From positions 1-54,741 of the forward strand of contig JAFQHF010000015.1 of assembly GCA_017398105.1 (NCBI GenBank): a DNA stretch of 54,741 nucleotides. The letters are read 5' to 3'. Origin of the DNA: Oscillospiraceae bacterium. Lineage in GTDB: Bacteria; Bacillota_A; Clostridia; Oscillospirales; Oscillospiraceae. Below the pieces are notes generated by a model. It worked only from the letters and a program-made list of their open reading frames with translations. It was not told the origin of the DNA and ran no database searches. Positions 17,430-25,017 of the stretch are shown here, one piece after another. Position 1 is the first letter of the stretch. The number at the start of each line of letters is the position of its first letter. Position numbers and translations under genes: made by a program.

Positions 17430-17762
17430 ATGCACGTTCATCACGATCATCTGCCCGGTCATCACCATCACCACGATCATGACCATGAGCACCATCACCA
17501 CGACCACGAGCACAGCCACGACTGCAGCGGCCAGTGCCAGGGCTGCCAGAGCCAGTGCGAGCACACCCCTCTGGAGGAGCTGATGGCCCTGATGCAGTAC
17601 ATGGTGGGCCACAACGCCGCCCACGCCAAGGAGCTGGCAGACCTTGCCAACCAGCTGGAAAAGATCGGCAACCATGTGGCCTACGAGCAGGTCATGGCAG
17701 CCGTGTCCGATTTCGAAAAGGGCAACATGCGCCTGAGCGTTGTCCTGAATTCCATGAAATAA
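17430..17762 (+). CDS. His-rich putative metal (nickel) storage or chaperone protein, CooJ-like in concept
   Basis: 110 aa. 18 of the first 30 residues are His, broken mainly by Asp and Glu. Four Cys follow (32, 36, 39, 43). Residues 46-110 form a helical domain with His61, His65 and His82, ending LSVVLNSMK. CooJ of Rhodospirillum rubrum is also a His-rich nickel carrier for CODH, but its His run is C-terminal, so this is analogy and not shown homology. AAAGGAGG precedes the ATG; the CooT-like gene follows 15 bp later. Hydrogenase or urease nickel accessory use is less likely, since neither enzyme is visible here. Confidence 0.7.
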   Translation: MHVHHDHLPGHHHHHDHDHEHHHHDHEHSHDCSGQCQGCQSQCEHTPLEELMALMQYMVGHNAAHAKELADLANQLEKIGNHVAYEQVMAAVSDFEKGNMRLSVVLNSMK

Positions 17763-17777
17763 GGAGAGGTAACTTCT

Positions 17778-17972
17778 ATGTGTCTGTCTACTGTCTACAA
17801 GAACACCCTGACCCCCGAAACTGTCATGATGCGCAATGTCATGCGCATTGAGTGCAAGGACGGCTGTGTCATCCTCACCGACCTGATGGAGCGCCAGATG
17901 GCAATCGAGGGCACCCTGGAAATGGCAAACCTGGTGGACGGCGTTGCCATCGTCAAGGAAGCTGTTGTGTAA
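17778..17972 (+). CDS. cooT: CooT-family nickel-binding protein
   Basis: 64 aa. Begins MCLSTVY: the Cys at position 2 and the short beta-rich sequence match the CooT family, in which Cys2 of the dimer binds Ni(II) and supports CODH maturation. It starts 15 bp after the His-rich gene with AGGAGAGG upstream, and a strong terminator follows. This places a CODH nickel-supply gene on the same contig as cooS though 16 kb away. A true cooC ATPase was not found in the window. Confidence 0.75.
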   Translation: MCLSTVYKNTLTPETVMMRNVMRIECKDGCVILTDLMERQMAIEGTLEMANLVDGVAIVKEAVV

Positions 17973-18004
17973 AAGACCTGATCATCCCTATCCGCATAGC
18001 ACAA

Positions 18005-18038
18005 ACGCCGGAGGCTTTCGTCTCCGGCGTGTTTTTTT
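18005..18038 (+). terminator. Terminator of the cooT operon
   Basis: 9-bp stem ACGCCGGAG / CTCCGGCGT, 8-nt loop and a T-rich tail GTTTTTTT. Confidence 0.85.
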
Positions 18039-18061
18039 ATGCGTTTTATCAGGAATTCATA

Positions 18062-18565
18062 TTAGCGTTTGTCCCGGATGGCGATCAGCACACAGCCGAA
18101 ATACTTCCTTTCCTTCAAAAAACCATCCAGGCTGTCCCCATAGGCATCGGGGCCGATGGAATTGCGGTAGGTATTGTAGCCGGTGAAGCCCCATTGGGTG
18201 TGGTGCAGGGCGACAAAATGTGCCCCCAGCTTTGCCTTCTTCCGCCAGCGGTAGAACAGGATGCAAACATCCGCCGCCCGGGCCTCTTCGTCGAATCTGC
18301 GCCGGTCAAACACCAGCTTCACCGGAAACTCCCACTTCCGGAAGCACACCGCAGGAGCCCAGAAGGAGGTGCCCGCATTGCCGTGCACCAGAGGCAGCTG
18401 CCATTCGTAATACCGGATCAGTTCCTTCAGGTCGGTTTTGTAGCCCATGAGATACAGAGCATTGTGGGTCGCCACCCAGCCGCAGCCTGTGTCCGCAGAA
18501 GGCCGGAAGCCGTATCGGTATTCCTCCCTGGGAATGTTATTCTGGTTGTAAATCAGGCCGTTCAT
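18062..18565 (-). CDS. C39/papain-like putative cysteine peptidase
   Basis: 167 aa from the ATG at 18565 (GGGAGG upstream); the open frame further upstream is repeat sequence. Cys28 in ADTGCGWVATHNAL looks like the catalytic cysteine at the start of a helix. A later GAHFVALHH supplies the His, and YNTYRNS a possible third residue. There is no signal peptide or membrane segment, so a cytoplasmic role is likely. The match is to the general fold only; the substrate is unknown and an inactive relative is possible. Confidence 0.55.
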   Translation of the reverse strand: MNGLIYNQNNIPREEYRYGFRPSADTGCGWVATHNALYLMGYKTDLKELIRYYEWQLPLVHGNAGTSFWAPAVCFRKWEFPVKLVFDRRRFDEEARAADVCILFYRWRKKAKLGAHFVALHHTQWGFTGYNTYRNSIGPDAYGDSLDGFLKERKYFGCVLIAIRDKR

Positions 18566-18598
18566 AAAAAAACCTCCCTGCAGACATGGTTTGGGAAA

Positions 18599-18777
18599 TA
18601 AATGATCGTTTGTCGCATAATTAACAATCATCTGTTGTAGGGGCGGATTTCTAATCCGCCCTAACCCTGCCGACACATGCACAATAAAATTCACCGTACA
18701 TTTGTCGGTATCCGGAGGGCGGATTAGAAATCCGCCCCTACGATTGGTTGATGCCCATACCGACAAACAATCATTTT
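18599..18777 (+). repeat. Family 1 MITE-like repeat, copy 4
   Basis: 179 bp. Terminal repeats TAAATGATCGTTTGTCG (left) and CGACAAACAATCATTTT (right) differ at two positions. It lies between the divergent peptidase gene and mgtE leader. Confidence 0.9.
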
Positions 18778-18830
18778 CCTGCCCAATTCTGTATATTCCA
18801 TTTTAATTGTTCTGTCAGCCTTCGTCAAGG

Positions 18831-18859
18831 TTGACATTTTTTGAATTCAGCAGTAAAAT
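18831..18859 (+). promoter_or_regulatory. Promoter of the mgtE transcript
   Basis: TTGACA, 17-bp spacer, TAAAAT. The start near 18866 gives a leader of about 155 nt that contains a small ORF. Confidence 0.75.
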
Positions 18860-18895
18860 ATTCTTAACTATTGACATAATAAAGGAGGGAACACC

Positions 18896-18964
18896 ATGGA
18901 TGCTGGCAGTAGTGGCAATATACCCGGCCGAAGTAGCTTGATGCCCGCCGTGGTGGGCCTGTAA
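18896..18964 (+). CDS. 22-codon leader peptide upstream of mgtE
   Basis: MDAGSSGNIPGRSSLMPAVV-GL, with AAAGGAGG spaced about seven bases before its ATG, as good a ribosome site as the downstream gene has. The stop at 18962 lies inside a two-tier hairpin (18925-18977). I do not recognise the peptide. Position and structure suggest a regulatory upstream ORF for Mg2+ transport, analogous in logic to mgtL of enterics, but no relation in sequence is seen. No T-run follows, so control would be by translation or Rho rather than an intrinsic terminator. Confidence 0.55.
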   Translation: MDAGSSGNIPGRSSLMPAVVGL

Positions 18965-18977
18965 GAGATTTCGGCCG
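18925..18977 (+). promoter_or_regulatory. Nested hairpin over the end of the mgtE leader ORF
   Basis: CGGCCGAA (18925-18932) pairs exactly with TTCGGCCG (18970-18977). Inside it, GCCCGC and GTGGGC (18943-18958) form a second stem. A ribosome at the leader stop codon would open the outer stem. Confidence 0.55.
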
Positions 18978-19021
18978 CGTATGATTGCCTCGTAATTTGA
19001 AAGAAAATTAGGAGGAGAATC

Positions 19022-20410
19022 ATGGCTGAGCGTTTTGAAATCGTAGAAAAAGCCCTCCTGGCAATGCTGGAGGACAAAAAGTATTCCACGCTCCGGGATA
19101 TCCTTGTGACCATGAATCCTACGGATATTGCCGGACTTTTTGACGGTCTGGAGGAAAAGCAGATTCCTCTGATGTACCGTCTGCTTCCCAAGGAGCTGGC
19201 CGCGGAGACCTTTGTTGAAATGGAGACGGAAGCCCAGGAGCTTCTGATCCGGGGTTTTTCCGACAACGAGCTGAAGGAAGTTCTGGAAGAGCTGTATGTG
19301 GACGACGCGGCAGATATCGTTGAGGAAATGCCCGCCAATGTGGTCAAGCGCATCTTAAAGCACGCTGACCCGGAAATGCGCCATTCCATCAACCAGATCC
19401 TGCGCTACCCCGAAAATTCCGCCGGTTCCATCATGACCACGGAATACGTTTCCCTGCGTCCCCACATGACCGTGGAGGAAGCCATCCTGCGTATCCGCCG
19501 CCAGGGCGTAGATAAGGAAACCATCTACACCTGCTACGTCACCGCCAAGGACAGAACCCTGATCGGTCTTGTCACCGTCAAGGATCTTTTGCTTGCCGAA
19601 GATGACGAGATGAAGATCGAAGAGGTCATGCAGAAAAACGTGGCCGATTTCATCTTCGTGAACACCAGAACCGACCAGGAAGAAGTCGCCCTGATGTTCA
19701 ACAAGTATAATTTCCTGGCTCTGCCCGTTGTGGACGGCGAGGGCCGCATGGTGGGTATCGTCACCTTCGACGACGCCATGGACGTCATGGAAGAAGAGGC
19801 CACGGAGGATATGGAGCTGATGGGTGGTATGACCCCCTCGGAGAAGCCCTACCTGCGCAGCTCCGCCTTTGACCTGTTCAAGAACCGTATCCCCTGGCTG
19901 ATGCTGATGATGGTGTCTGCCACCTTCACGGGCCTGATCATGACCGCCTTTGAGGATGCACTGGCTGCCCAGATCGCCCTGTCCGCCTTTATCCCCATGC
20001 TGATGGGTACCGGCGGCAACTCCGGTTCCCAGTCCTCCGTTACCGTCATCCGCGGTCTGAGCCTGGGCGAACTGGAATTTTCCGACATCGGCGTGATTCT
20101 CTGGAAGGAGATCCGCACCGCCCTCATGTGCGGCGTGGCGCTGGCCGTTGTATGCTTCGCCAAGATCTGGGTCGTGGATCATCTGATGATGGGCAACGAG
20201 AATATCACGCTGATGGTGGATCTTGTGGTCTGCCTTGCCCTGTGCGTCACCGTGGTTCTTGCCAAGGTGGTGGGCTGCATGCTCCCCATGGCGGCAAAGG
20301 CCGTGAAGCTGGACCCCGCTGTGATGGCAAGCCCCTTCATCTCCACCATCGTGGATGCCCTGAGCCTGCTGGTGTACTTCATGTTCGCCAAGATGCTGCT
20401 GAATATTTGA
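19022..20410 (+). CDS. mgtE: Magnesium transporter MgtE
   Basis: 462 aa Mg2+-gated channel. Three parts are clear: an acidic superhelical N domain (residues 1-130), two CBS domains (about 135-255), and five membrane helices (about 285-462) with the family signature FIPMLMGTGGNSGSQSS in the pore region. AGGAGGAG precedes the ATG. The protein closes when cytoplasmic Mg2+ binds the N and CBS domains. Expression appears to pass through a leader ORF, not an M-box riboswitch, of which I see no sign. Confidence 0.95.
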   Translation: MAERFEIVEKALLAMLEDKKYSTLRDILVTMNPTDIAGLFDGLEEKQIPLMYRLLPKELAAETFVEMETEAQELLIRGFSDNELKEVLEELYVDDAADIVEEMPANVVKRILKHADPEMRHSINQILRYPENSAGSIMTTEYVSLRPHMTVEEAILRIRRQGVDKETIYTCYVTAKDRTLIGLVTVKDLLLAEDDEMKIEEVMQKNVADFIFVNTRTDQEEVALMFNKYNFLALPVVDGEGRMVGIVTFDDAMDVMEEEATEDMELMGGMTPSEKPYLRSSAFDLFKNRIPWLMLMMVSATFTGLIMTAFEDALAAQIALSAFIPMLMGTGGNSGSQSSVTVIRGLSLGELEFSDIGVILWKEIRTALMCGVALAVVCFAKIWVVDHLMMGNENITLMVDLVVCLALCVTVVLAKVVGCMLPMAAKAVKLDPAVMASPFISTIVDALSLLVYFMFAKMLLNI

Positions 20411-20432
20411 TGTAATTGAAGATAAAACCGAT

Positions 20433-20538
20433 TGTAGGGCGGAGGCATGCCTCCGCCGGGCAATATCGATAATTGAGCGCTTTGAATGTTCTGCTCGGTG
20501 ATCGATACTTCCCGGCGGGGACATGTCCCCGCCCTACA
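20433..20538. repeat. Family 2 palindromic repeat, copy 1
   Basis: Ends TGTAGGG...CCCTACA. The arms are GGCGGAGGCATGCCTCCGCC (left) and GGCGGGGACATGTCCCCGCC (right), each a palindrome. It sits between the convergent mgtE and PTS_EIIC_2 genes and could end both transcripts. Confidence 0.8.
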
Positions 20539-20559
20539 TTTTTTCGGATGATTGATTAA

Positions 20560-21645
20560 CTAGTCCAGCTTCAGGTCGCCTTCTTTGATCCAGCCAAGCT
20601 TCCGGCAGGGAATGCCGATGAGCCAGGTGAGGACCGCAGGCAGGATGAAGCAGATCAGTGCCATGGCCAGCCAATCCATGCCGGTGATGGCAGCCTTTGC
20701 GCCAATGGCCACATCATTGACCCAGCCGGCATACACGCCGATAGGGCCCACCATGCCGCAGGTGCCCATGCCGGAGGCCACGCCGCCGGAGGGATCGTTC
20801 ATCTGGAAATGGAACAGGCAGGTGGCAATGGGGCCGGTGATGGCAGCTGCCAGCGTGGGCGGAATCCAGATCTTGGGGTTCTTCACGATATTGCCCATCT
20901 GCAGCATGGAGGTGCCCAGGCCCTGGCTCAGCAGACCGCCCCAGCGGTTTTCCCGGAAGGACAGCACAGCGAAGCCCACCATCTGGGCGCAGCAGCCTGC
21001 CACAGCCGCACCGCCTGCCAGGCCCGTCAGGCCCAGGGCAGCGCAGATGGCGGCGGAGGAAATGGGCAGGGTCAGAGCCACGCCGATGATCACGGAAACC
21101 AGAATGCCCATCCAGAAGGGCTGCAGAATGGTGGCCCATTCCACAAATTCACCCACGGAAGAAGCCGCAGTGCCGATGGCAGGGGCTACCAGGGCAGCCA
21201 GACCCACACCGGAGAGGATGGTCACCAGAGGAGTCACCAGAATGTCCACTCTCGTCTCCTTGGACACAGCCTTGCCAAACTCTGCCGCAACGATGGCGAT
21301 CAGCAGCACCGCCAGAGGGCCGCCCGCACCGGCTGTACCGGACAGGGTGGTAGAGCCCAGAGCGTTGGCGGCATAGCCAACGGTGGCCAGGGAGAACAGC
21401 ACCAGAGGAGGCGCCTGCAGAGCATAGCCGATGGCAATGGCCATGGCCGGGCCGCTCATGGCAGAGCAGTAGCCGCCCACCTCCACCAGGAAGGGAATGG
21501 ACAGCTGCTGACCCAGAGTCTTGACGATGGTGCCGATGAGCAGGGAGCAGAACAGGCCCTGGGCCATGGCACCCAGAGCGTCAATTCCGTAGCGTTTCGC
21601 GGAAAAGACAATGTTTTTTCTCTTCAGAAATTCTTTCATTTGCAT
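20560..21645 (-). CDS. PTS_EIIC_2-family membrane protein (PfoR-like), in a NiaR-type control region
   Basis: 361 aa with about nine hydrophobic segments and Gly/Ala-rich loops. The repeated MGTCGMVGPIGVYAGW and YCSAMSGPAMAIAIG stretches are typical of the EIIC_2 family that includes PfoR. No EIIA or EIIB domain is present, so phosphotransferase-driven sugar uptake is doubtful. It is read divergently from niaR; its TATAAT and TTGACA boxes overlap one inverted repeat and are followed by another. I infer that NiaR controls it, making niacin or a related compound a candidate substrate. AAAGGA precedes the first ATG; a second ATG is two codons in. Confidence 0.75.
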   Translation of the reverse strand: MQMKEFLKRKNIVFSAKRYGIDALGAMAQGLFCSLLIGTIVKTLGQQLSIPFLVEVGGYCSAMSGPAMAIAIGYALQAPPLVLFSLATVGYAANALGSTTLSGTAGAGGPLAVLLIAIVAAEFGKAVSKETRVDILVTPLVTILSGVGLAALVAPAIGTAASSVGEFVEWATILQPFWMGILVSVIIGVALTLPISSAAICAALGLTGLAGGAAVAGCCAQMVGFAVLSFRENRWGGLLSQGLGTSMLQMGNIVKNPKIWIPPTLAAAITGPIATCLFHFQMNDPSGGVASGMGTCGMVGPIGVYAGWVNDVAIGAKAAITGMDWLAMALICFILPAVLTWLIGIPCRKLGWIKEGDLKLD

Positions 21646-21668
21646 TACATCCTTTATGTAAATTCAGG

Positions 21669-21690
21669 TGTCTTGTCACTTGCAAAGACA
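21669..21690. promoter_or_regulatory. Inverted repeat, possible NiaR operator 1
   Basis: TGTCTT...AAGACA with a 10-bp centre, just downstream of the -10 box of the PTS_EIIC_2 gene. Confidence 0.5.
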
Positions 21691-21718
21691 ATTATACTCC
21701 GGGCACGTTCTTTGTCAA
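21691..21718 (-). promoter_or_regulatory. Promoter of the PTS_EIIC_2 gene
   Basis: Minus strand TTGACA (21718-21713), 16-bp spacer, TATAAT (21696-21691). Both boxes match the consensus. Confidence 0.8.
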
Positions 21719-21732
21719 GAATGATTTGACAA
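21712..21732. promoter_or_regulatory. Inverted repeat, possible NiaR operator 2, shared by both promoters
   Basis: TTGTCAA-GAATGAT-TTGACAA. The left arm is the -35 box of the leftward promoter and the right arm the -35 box of niaR, so one bound protein would block both. Confidence 0.6.
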
Positions 21733-21754
21733 TCCCCGAAGAATATGGTACAAA
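21726..21754 (+). promoter_or_regulatory. Promoter of niaR
   Basis: TTGACA, 17-bp spacer, TACAAA preceded by TGG (extended -10). Confidence 0.6.
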
Positions 21755-21784
21755 TGAATAAGAAAAAAGGGGGTTAGCGGAACA

Positions 21785-22300
21785 ATGACTGGTGAAAATC
21801 GCAGAATGAAAATCCTACAGATGCTGAAGGAGACCACCGATCCCCTGACCGGCACAGCCCTGGCAAAGGCCTTCCGGGTCAGCCGTCAGGTGATCGTGCA
21901 GGACATCGCCCTGATGCGTGCGGAGAACCACAGCATCCTGTCCACCAACAAAGGCTACATCTTCCGGGCGGAGGAGAACACCGATACCCTGCCCAAGCGG
22001 GTGTTTTACGTCAAGCACACTACCGGGCAGGTGGAGGAGGAATTTCTGACCGTCACAGAGCTGGGCGGAAAGGTTCTGGACGTTGCGGTGGAGCATGAAA
22101 TTTACGGCCAGATCCGGGTGGATCTGCTGATCGAAACCAGCCAGGATGCCCGGGATTTTGCGGAAAAGCTCTCAAACTGCCGGGACAACCCCCTGAAGGT
22201 TCTGACCGATGACTGCCACTATCACACCGTGGCAGCCCCCTCCGAAAAGCTGCTGGATCTGATTGAACTGGAGCTGCGGGAAAAGGGATATCTTCTGTAA
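21785..22300 (+). CDS. niaR: NiaR-type niacin-responsive transcriptional repressor
   Basis: 171 aa. An N-terminal HTH (residues about 5-60; GTALAKAFRVSRQVIVQDI, TNKGYIF) is followed by a 3H domain with the three conserved His regions: YVKHTT, AVEHEIYG and CHYHTVAAP. The family represses NAD-precursor genes when niacin is plentiful. No nadABC or pnc gene is in the window. The only linked candidate target is the divergent PTS_EIIC_2 gene. Confidence 0.88.
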   Translation: MTGENRRMKILQMLKETTDPLTGTALAKAFRVSRQVIVQDIALMRAENHSILSTNKGYIFRAEENTDTLPKRVFYVKHTTGQVEEEFLTVTELGGKVLDVAVEHEIYGQIRVDLLIETSQDARDFAEKLSNCRDNPLKVLTDDCHYHTVAAPSEKLLDLIELELREKGYLL

Positions 22301-22314
22301 TAGTCAAAAATTAA

Positions 22315-22419
22315 TGTAGGGCGGGGACATGTCCCCGCCGGGCAGTAACGAAACCTGAGCGTTTGATTCATCCACTCAATCCTCGATACTGCCCGGCGGA
22401 GGCATGCCTCCGCCCTACA
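22315..22419. repeat. Family 2 palindromic repeat, copy 2
   Basis: The same two arms as copy 1 but exchanged: CATGTCCCC arm on the left and CATGCC arm on the right, so it is the inverse orientation. GTTTTTTAT follows on the plus strand and may end the niaR transcript. Confidence 0.8.
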
Positions 22420-22456
22420 GTGTTTTTTATAAAATTATATATTTATCGGCATCTGC

Positions 22457-22537
22457 TGTAGGGCGGGCTGCCCTCAGCCCGCCGCAAAACAGGAAAATGG
22501 TATACATTGCGGCGGCTTGAGGGCAAGCCGCCCTACC
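22457..22537. repeat. Family 2 palindromic repeat, copy 3 (short variant)
   Basis: 81 bp. TGTAGGGCGGGCTG starts a self-palindromic arm on the left; the right arm has GGCTTGAGGGCAAGCC followed by GCCCTA. It is next to the UMF1-type gene stop. Confidence 0.65.
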
Positions 22538-22565
22538 GCTGAATTAACCCGATGAGCGCATAAAA

Positions 22566-23852
22566 TTATTTTACACGCTCCCGGTTCAGCTTGTCGGCCT
22601 TGCAGAACAGCACATAGCCGATGGCGAACAGTACGATCAAAGAGCAAACTGCGATGTTTTCATTCTGCAGTGTCAGGCCGAAAACATCCACCGTCATGCC
22701 GGCGGTGAGCTGGCTGACCACAGACACCACGGACAGGCCCACGAAGGAAGCGCCCTTGCCGCAGATGTCCATGAGGCCGTAGAATTCACCGCTGCGCTCG
22801 GCAGGAATGATCTTTCCCAGGTAGCTGCGGCTCAGGGCCTGAATGCCGCCCTGGAACATGCCCACCAGCGTTGCCAGCACCCAGAACTGCCATTGGGTCA
22901 TCAGGAACACAGCGAACAGGGTGATCAGCGTATAGGCAATGATGCAGACCTTGATCAGAAGGCCCGTATCATACTTTGCAGACAGCCGTCCGAAGAGAAT
23001 TGCGCAGGGGAAGGCAACCACCTGCGTCAGCAGCAGCGCCAGCAGCAGTCCCGTGGTATCCAGACCCAGAGCGGTGCCGTAGGCTGTTGCCATGTCGATG
23101 ATGGTGTACACGCCGTCGATGAAGAAGAAGAAGGCCAGCAGATACAAAAAGATATGCTTTTCCTTCCGCACCTCCCGGAGGGTCCGGGCCAGCTGGCGGA
23201 AGGTATCGCCCACGGGGCTCTTTTCCGCAGCCACAAAGGCGGTCTGCTTATAGTGCTTCAGCAGGGGCAGGGTGCACACGATCCACCACACCGCGATCAG
23301 GGTAAAGGCAACGATCATGGCCGTGCCCATGGTCAGGCCGAACAGATCCGGCATCAGCACCAACAGCAGGCACACCACGAAGGGGATCACGGAGCCGATA
23401 TAGCCGTAGGCATAGCCCATGGAGGAGATCTTGTCCATCCGGTCTTCCCCGGTGATCTCCGGCAGCATGGAATCATAGAACACAATGCTGGCAGAAAAGC
23501 CCACCTTCGCCACAATGAACACGCCCAGGAAGACCAGCCAGTGGGACACAAAGCCCAGGGCAGCGCAGCCCAGAGCGCCCAGGATCACGCAGGCCACAAA
23601 AATCGGCTTCTTGAAATTCCGGTCCGACAAAGCGCCGCAGATGGGACCGATGACGGCAACCAGAATGGTGGCGATGGAACCGGCGTAGCCCCAGTAGCTT
23701 AAGTACAGATCTTCATCCACACCGGCATTGCCTGCCAGGGTATTGAAGAAAATGGGGATCAGGGTGGATACCATCAGAATAAATGCGGAATTGCCGATAT
23801 CATACAGGATCCAGCCCCGCTCCAGAGGGGTAAGCTTTAATTTCTCTTTCAT
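22566..23852 (-). CDS. MFS transporter, UMF1/Atg22-like
   Basis: 428 aa, about 12 membrane helices. The start at 23852 follows AGGAGAG. LYDIGNSAFILMVSTLIPIF at the N-terminus is the hallmark of the UMF1 subgroup, related to fungal Atg22 amino acid effluxers. The loop DSMLPEITGEDRMDKISSMG is also typical. The substrate in bacteria is generally unknown. It is convergent with niaR and separated from it by two repeats, so co-regulation is not supported. Confidence 0.85.
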   Translation of the reverse strand: MKEKLKLTPLERGWILYDIGNSAFILMVSTLIPIFFNTLAGNAGVDEDLYLSYWGYAGSIATILVAVIGPICGALSDRNFKKPIFVACVILGALGCAALGFVSHWLVFLGVFIVAKVGFSASIVFYDSMLPEITGEDRMDKISSMGYAYGYIGSVIPFVVCLLLVLMPDLFGLTMGTAMIVAFTLIAVWWIVCTLPLLKHYKQTAFVAAEKSPVGDTFRQLARTLREVRKEKHIFLYLLAFFFFIDGVYTIIDMATAYGTALGLDTTGLLLALLLTQVVAFPCAILFGRLSAKYDTGLLIKVCIIAYTLITLFAVFLMTQWQFWVLATLVGMFQGGIQALSRSYLGKIIPAERSGEFYGLMDICGKGASFVGLSVVSVVSQLTAGMTVDVFGLTLQNENIAVCSLIVLFAIGYVLFCKADKLNRERVK

Positions 23853-23919
23853 ACGTTCTCTCCTGATACATAATGTTTTTCCGGTAACAGCGCTGCAGAT
23901 TATCATTTTCTAACGCCCC

Positions 23920-24054
23920 TGTAGGGTGGGGGCATGCCCCCACCGGGCAGTAGCAGTTATTGCATGGTCAAATTAGAGGCAAAACGGAAACAATTACAAA
24001 AAACCAAATGCTCAGTTCCGTCAGTGCCCGGCGGGGTCATGACCCCGCCCTACA
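23920..24054. repeat. Family 2 palindromic repeat, copy 4 (long variant)
   Basis: TGTAGGGTGGGGGCATGCCCC on the left, GGCGGGGTCATGACCCCGCC and CTACA on the right, with a longer AT-rich centre of about 80 bp. Confidence 0.7.
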
Positions 24055-24094
24055 ATGGCGTATGGTGTCTGATATCATTTACCTGGCAAATTTC

Positions 24095-24853
24095 CTAGCC
24101 GAAATTCTCCGTGAACAAGCCACCCAGGGGTTCTCCTGTCTGCATATGGGCCGTGAGCTGCGACAGGAGTTTGGGGTAGTGTTCCAGGGCCTGATCGAAC
24201 AGTGCTTTCAGCTCCCGGATGTAGACCGCCAGGTCTTCCCGCTCCTGAGCCGGGATCATCTGCTGGCACAGTTCCGGCTTGACTTTGCGCAGCAGGGCTT
24301 CGTGCTTTGGATTTGCCAGGAATTTCACAGAAAAGGCCATGGATCTGACGCTGCGGCTTACATTCGCACCGGTGGCCGGGGGATAAAATTCCGCAACGGT
24401 CATGCATTCGCCCCGGGTCAGATGAAAGCGCCTGCTCATGTCGTAGGTTTCCGGCGCAGCTTCTCCGTCCAGCGTCAGCAGATAGTGCTCAAACTGGGAT
24501 TCCAGTTCCACATGGGTGGCCTCCCCGATTCCCTCGATCCGGTTCACATAGGGATGGCACAGAGAATCCAGGCAGTAATGACCCAGCAGGCCGTAAAGAT
24601 AGGCTTTGGCCGCTTCCGTGTCCGCGCAGGCGCAGGCTGCCGGGAAAAATTCCAGTCCTGTCTTCCTGTGGTACTGCCCTCCCAGGTCTCCTACCGCCGT
24701 TTTCAGAAACGGATTGTAATAGAAGAAAAAGTCCGGGCCGTGAAGACCCATGTCAAACATCCGGCGGAACCGCTGAATGCATTGCCGAACATCGGCAGGC
24801 AGTTTCGGCAAAACCAGCTTACCAAACCGGTAATGTGCATAATTTGCGGGCAT
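24095..24853 (-). CDS. Zinc-dependent phospholipase C-like protein
   Basis: 252 aa from the ATG at 24853 (GAGGTGAT upstream). It has the His/Asp pattern of the phospholipase C/P1 nuclease fold: MPANYAHYRFG, MGLHGPDFFFYY, GLLGHYCLDSLCHPYV (H-x3-D-x3-H) and ATHVELESQFEHYLL. There is no signal peptide, so it is probably cytoplasmic, unlike secreted clostridial PLCs. The role is unknown; such proteins are common in gut Firmicutes. Confidence 0.75.
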   Translation of the reverse strand: MPANYAHYRFGKLVLPKLPADVRQCIQRFRRMFDMGLHGPDFFFYYNPFLKTAVGDLGGQYHRKTGLEFFPAACACADTEAAKAYLYGLLGHYCLDSLCHPYVNRIEGIGEATHVELESQFEHYLLTLDGEAAPETYDMSRRFHLTRGECMTVAEFYPPATGANVSRSVRSMAFSVKFLANPKHEALLRKVKPELCQQMIPAQEREDLAVYIRELKALFDQALEHYPKLLSQLTAHMQTGEPLGGLFTENFG

Positions 24854-24957
24854 AGCATCACCTCTTTTTTGCTTTTTGTCTATTCTACACCAAAAGCGCG
24901 CAAATGAAAAGCTTTTTCCCAAAAGTTTTTGTGCAGGATTATGTAAACTCCATAAAG

Positions 24958-24986
24958 TTGCATTGTGCGCCGACCTGTGCTATAAT
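24958..24986 (+). promoter_or_regulatory. Promoter of the AlaX gene
   Basis: TTGCAT, 17-bp spacer, TATAAT preceded by TGC (extended -10). Confidence 0.75.
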
Positions 24987-25017
24987 ACAAAAAATTCTGT
25001 TTGAAGGAAGAATTGCC

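Noticed and set aside
18860..19021. M-box (ykoK) magnesium riboswitch ahead of mgtE
   Set aside because: The leader is short, is largely occupied by a small ORF, and shows none of the conserved M-box stems that I would expect.
20433..24054. CRISPR array, because of several palindromic repeats in 3.6 kb
   Set aside because: The repeats are unevenly spaced by whole genes, differ in length, and no cas gene is present.
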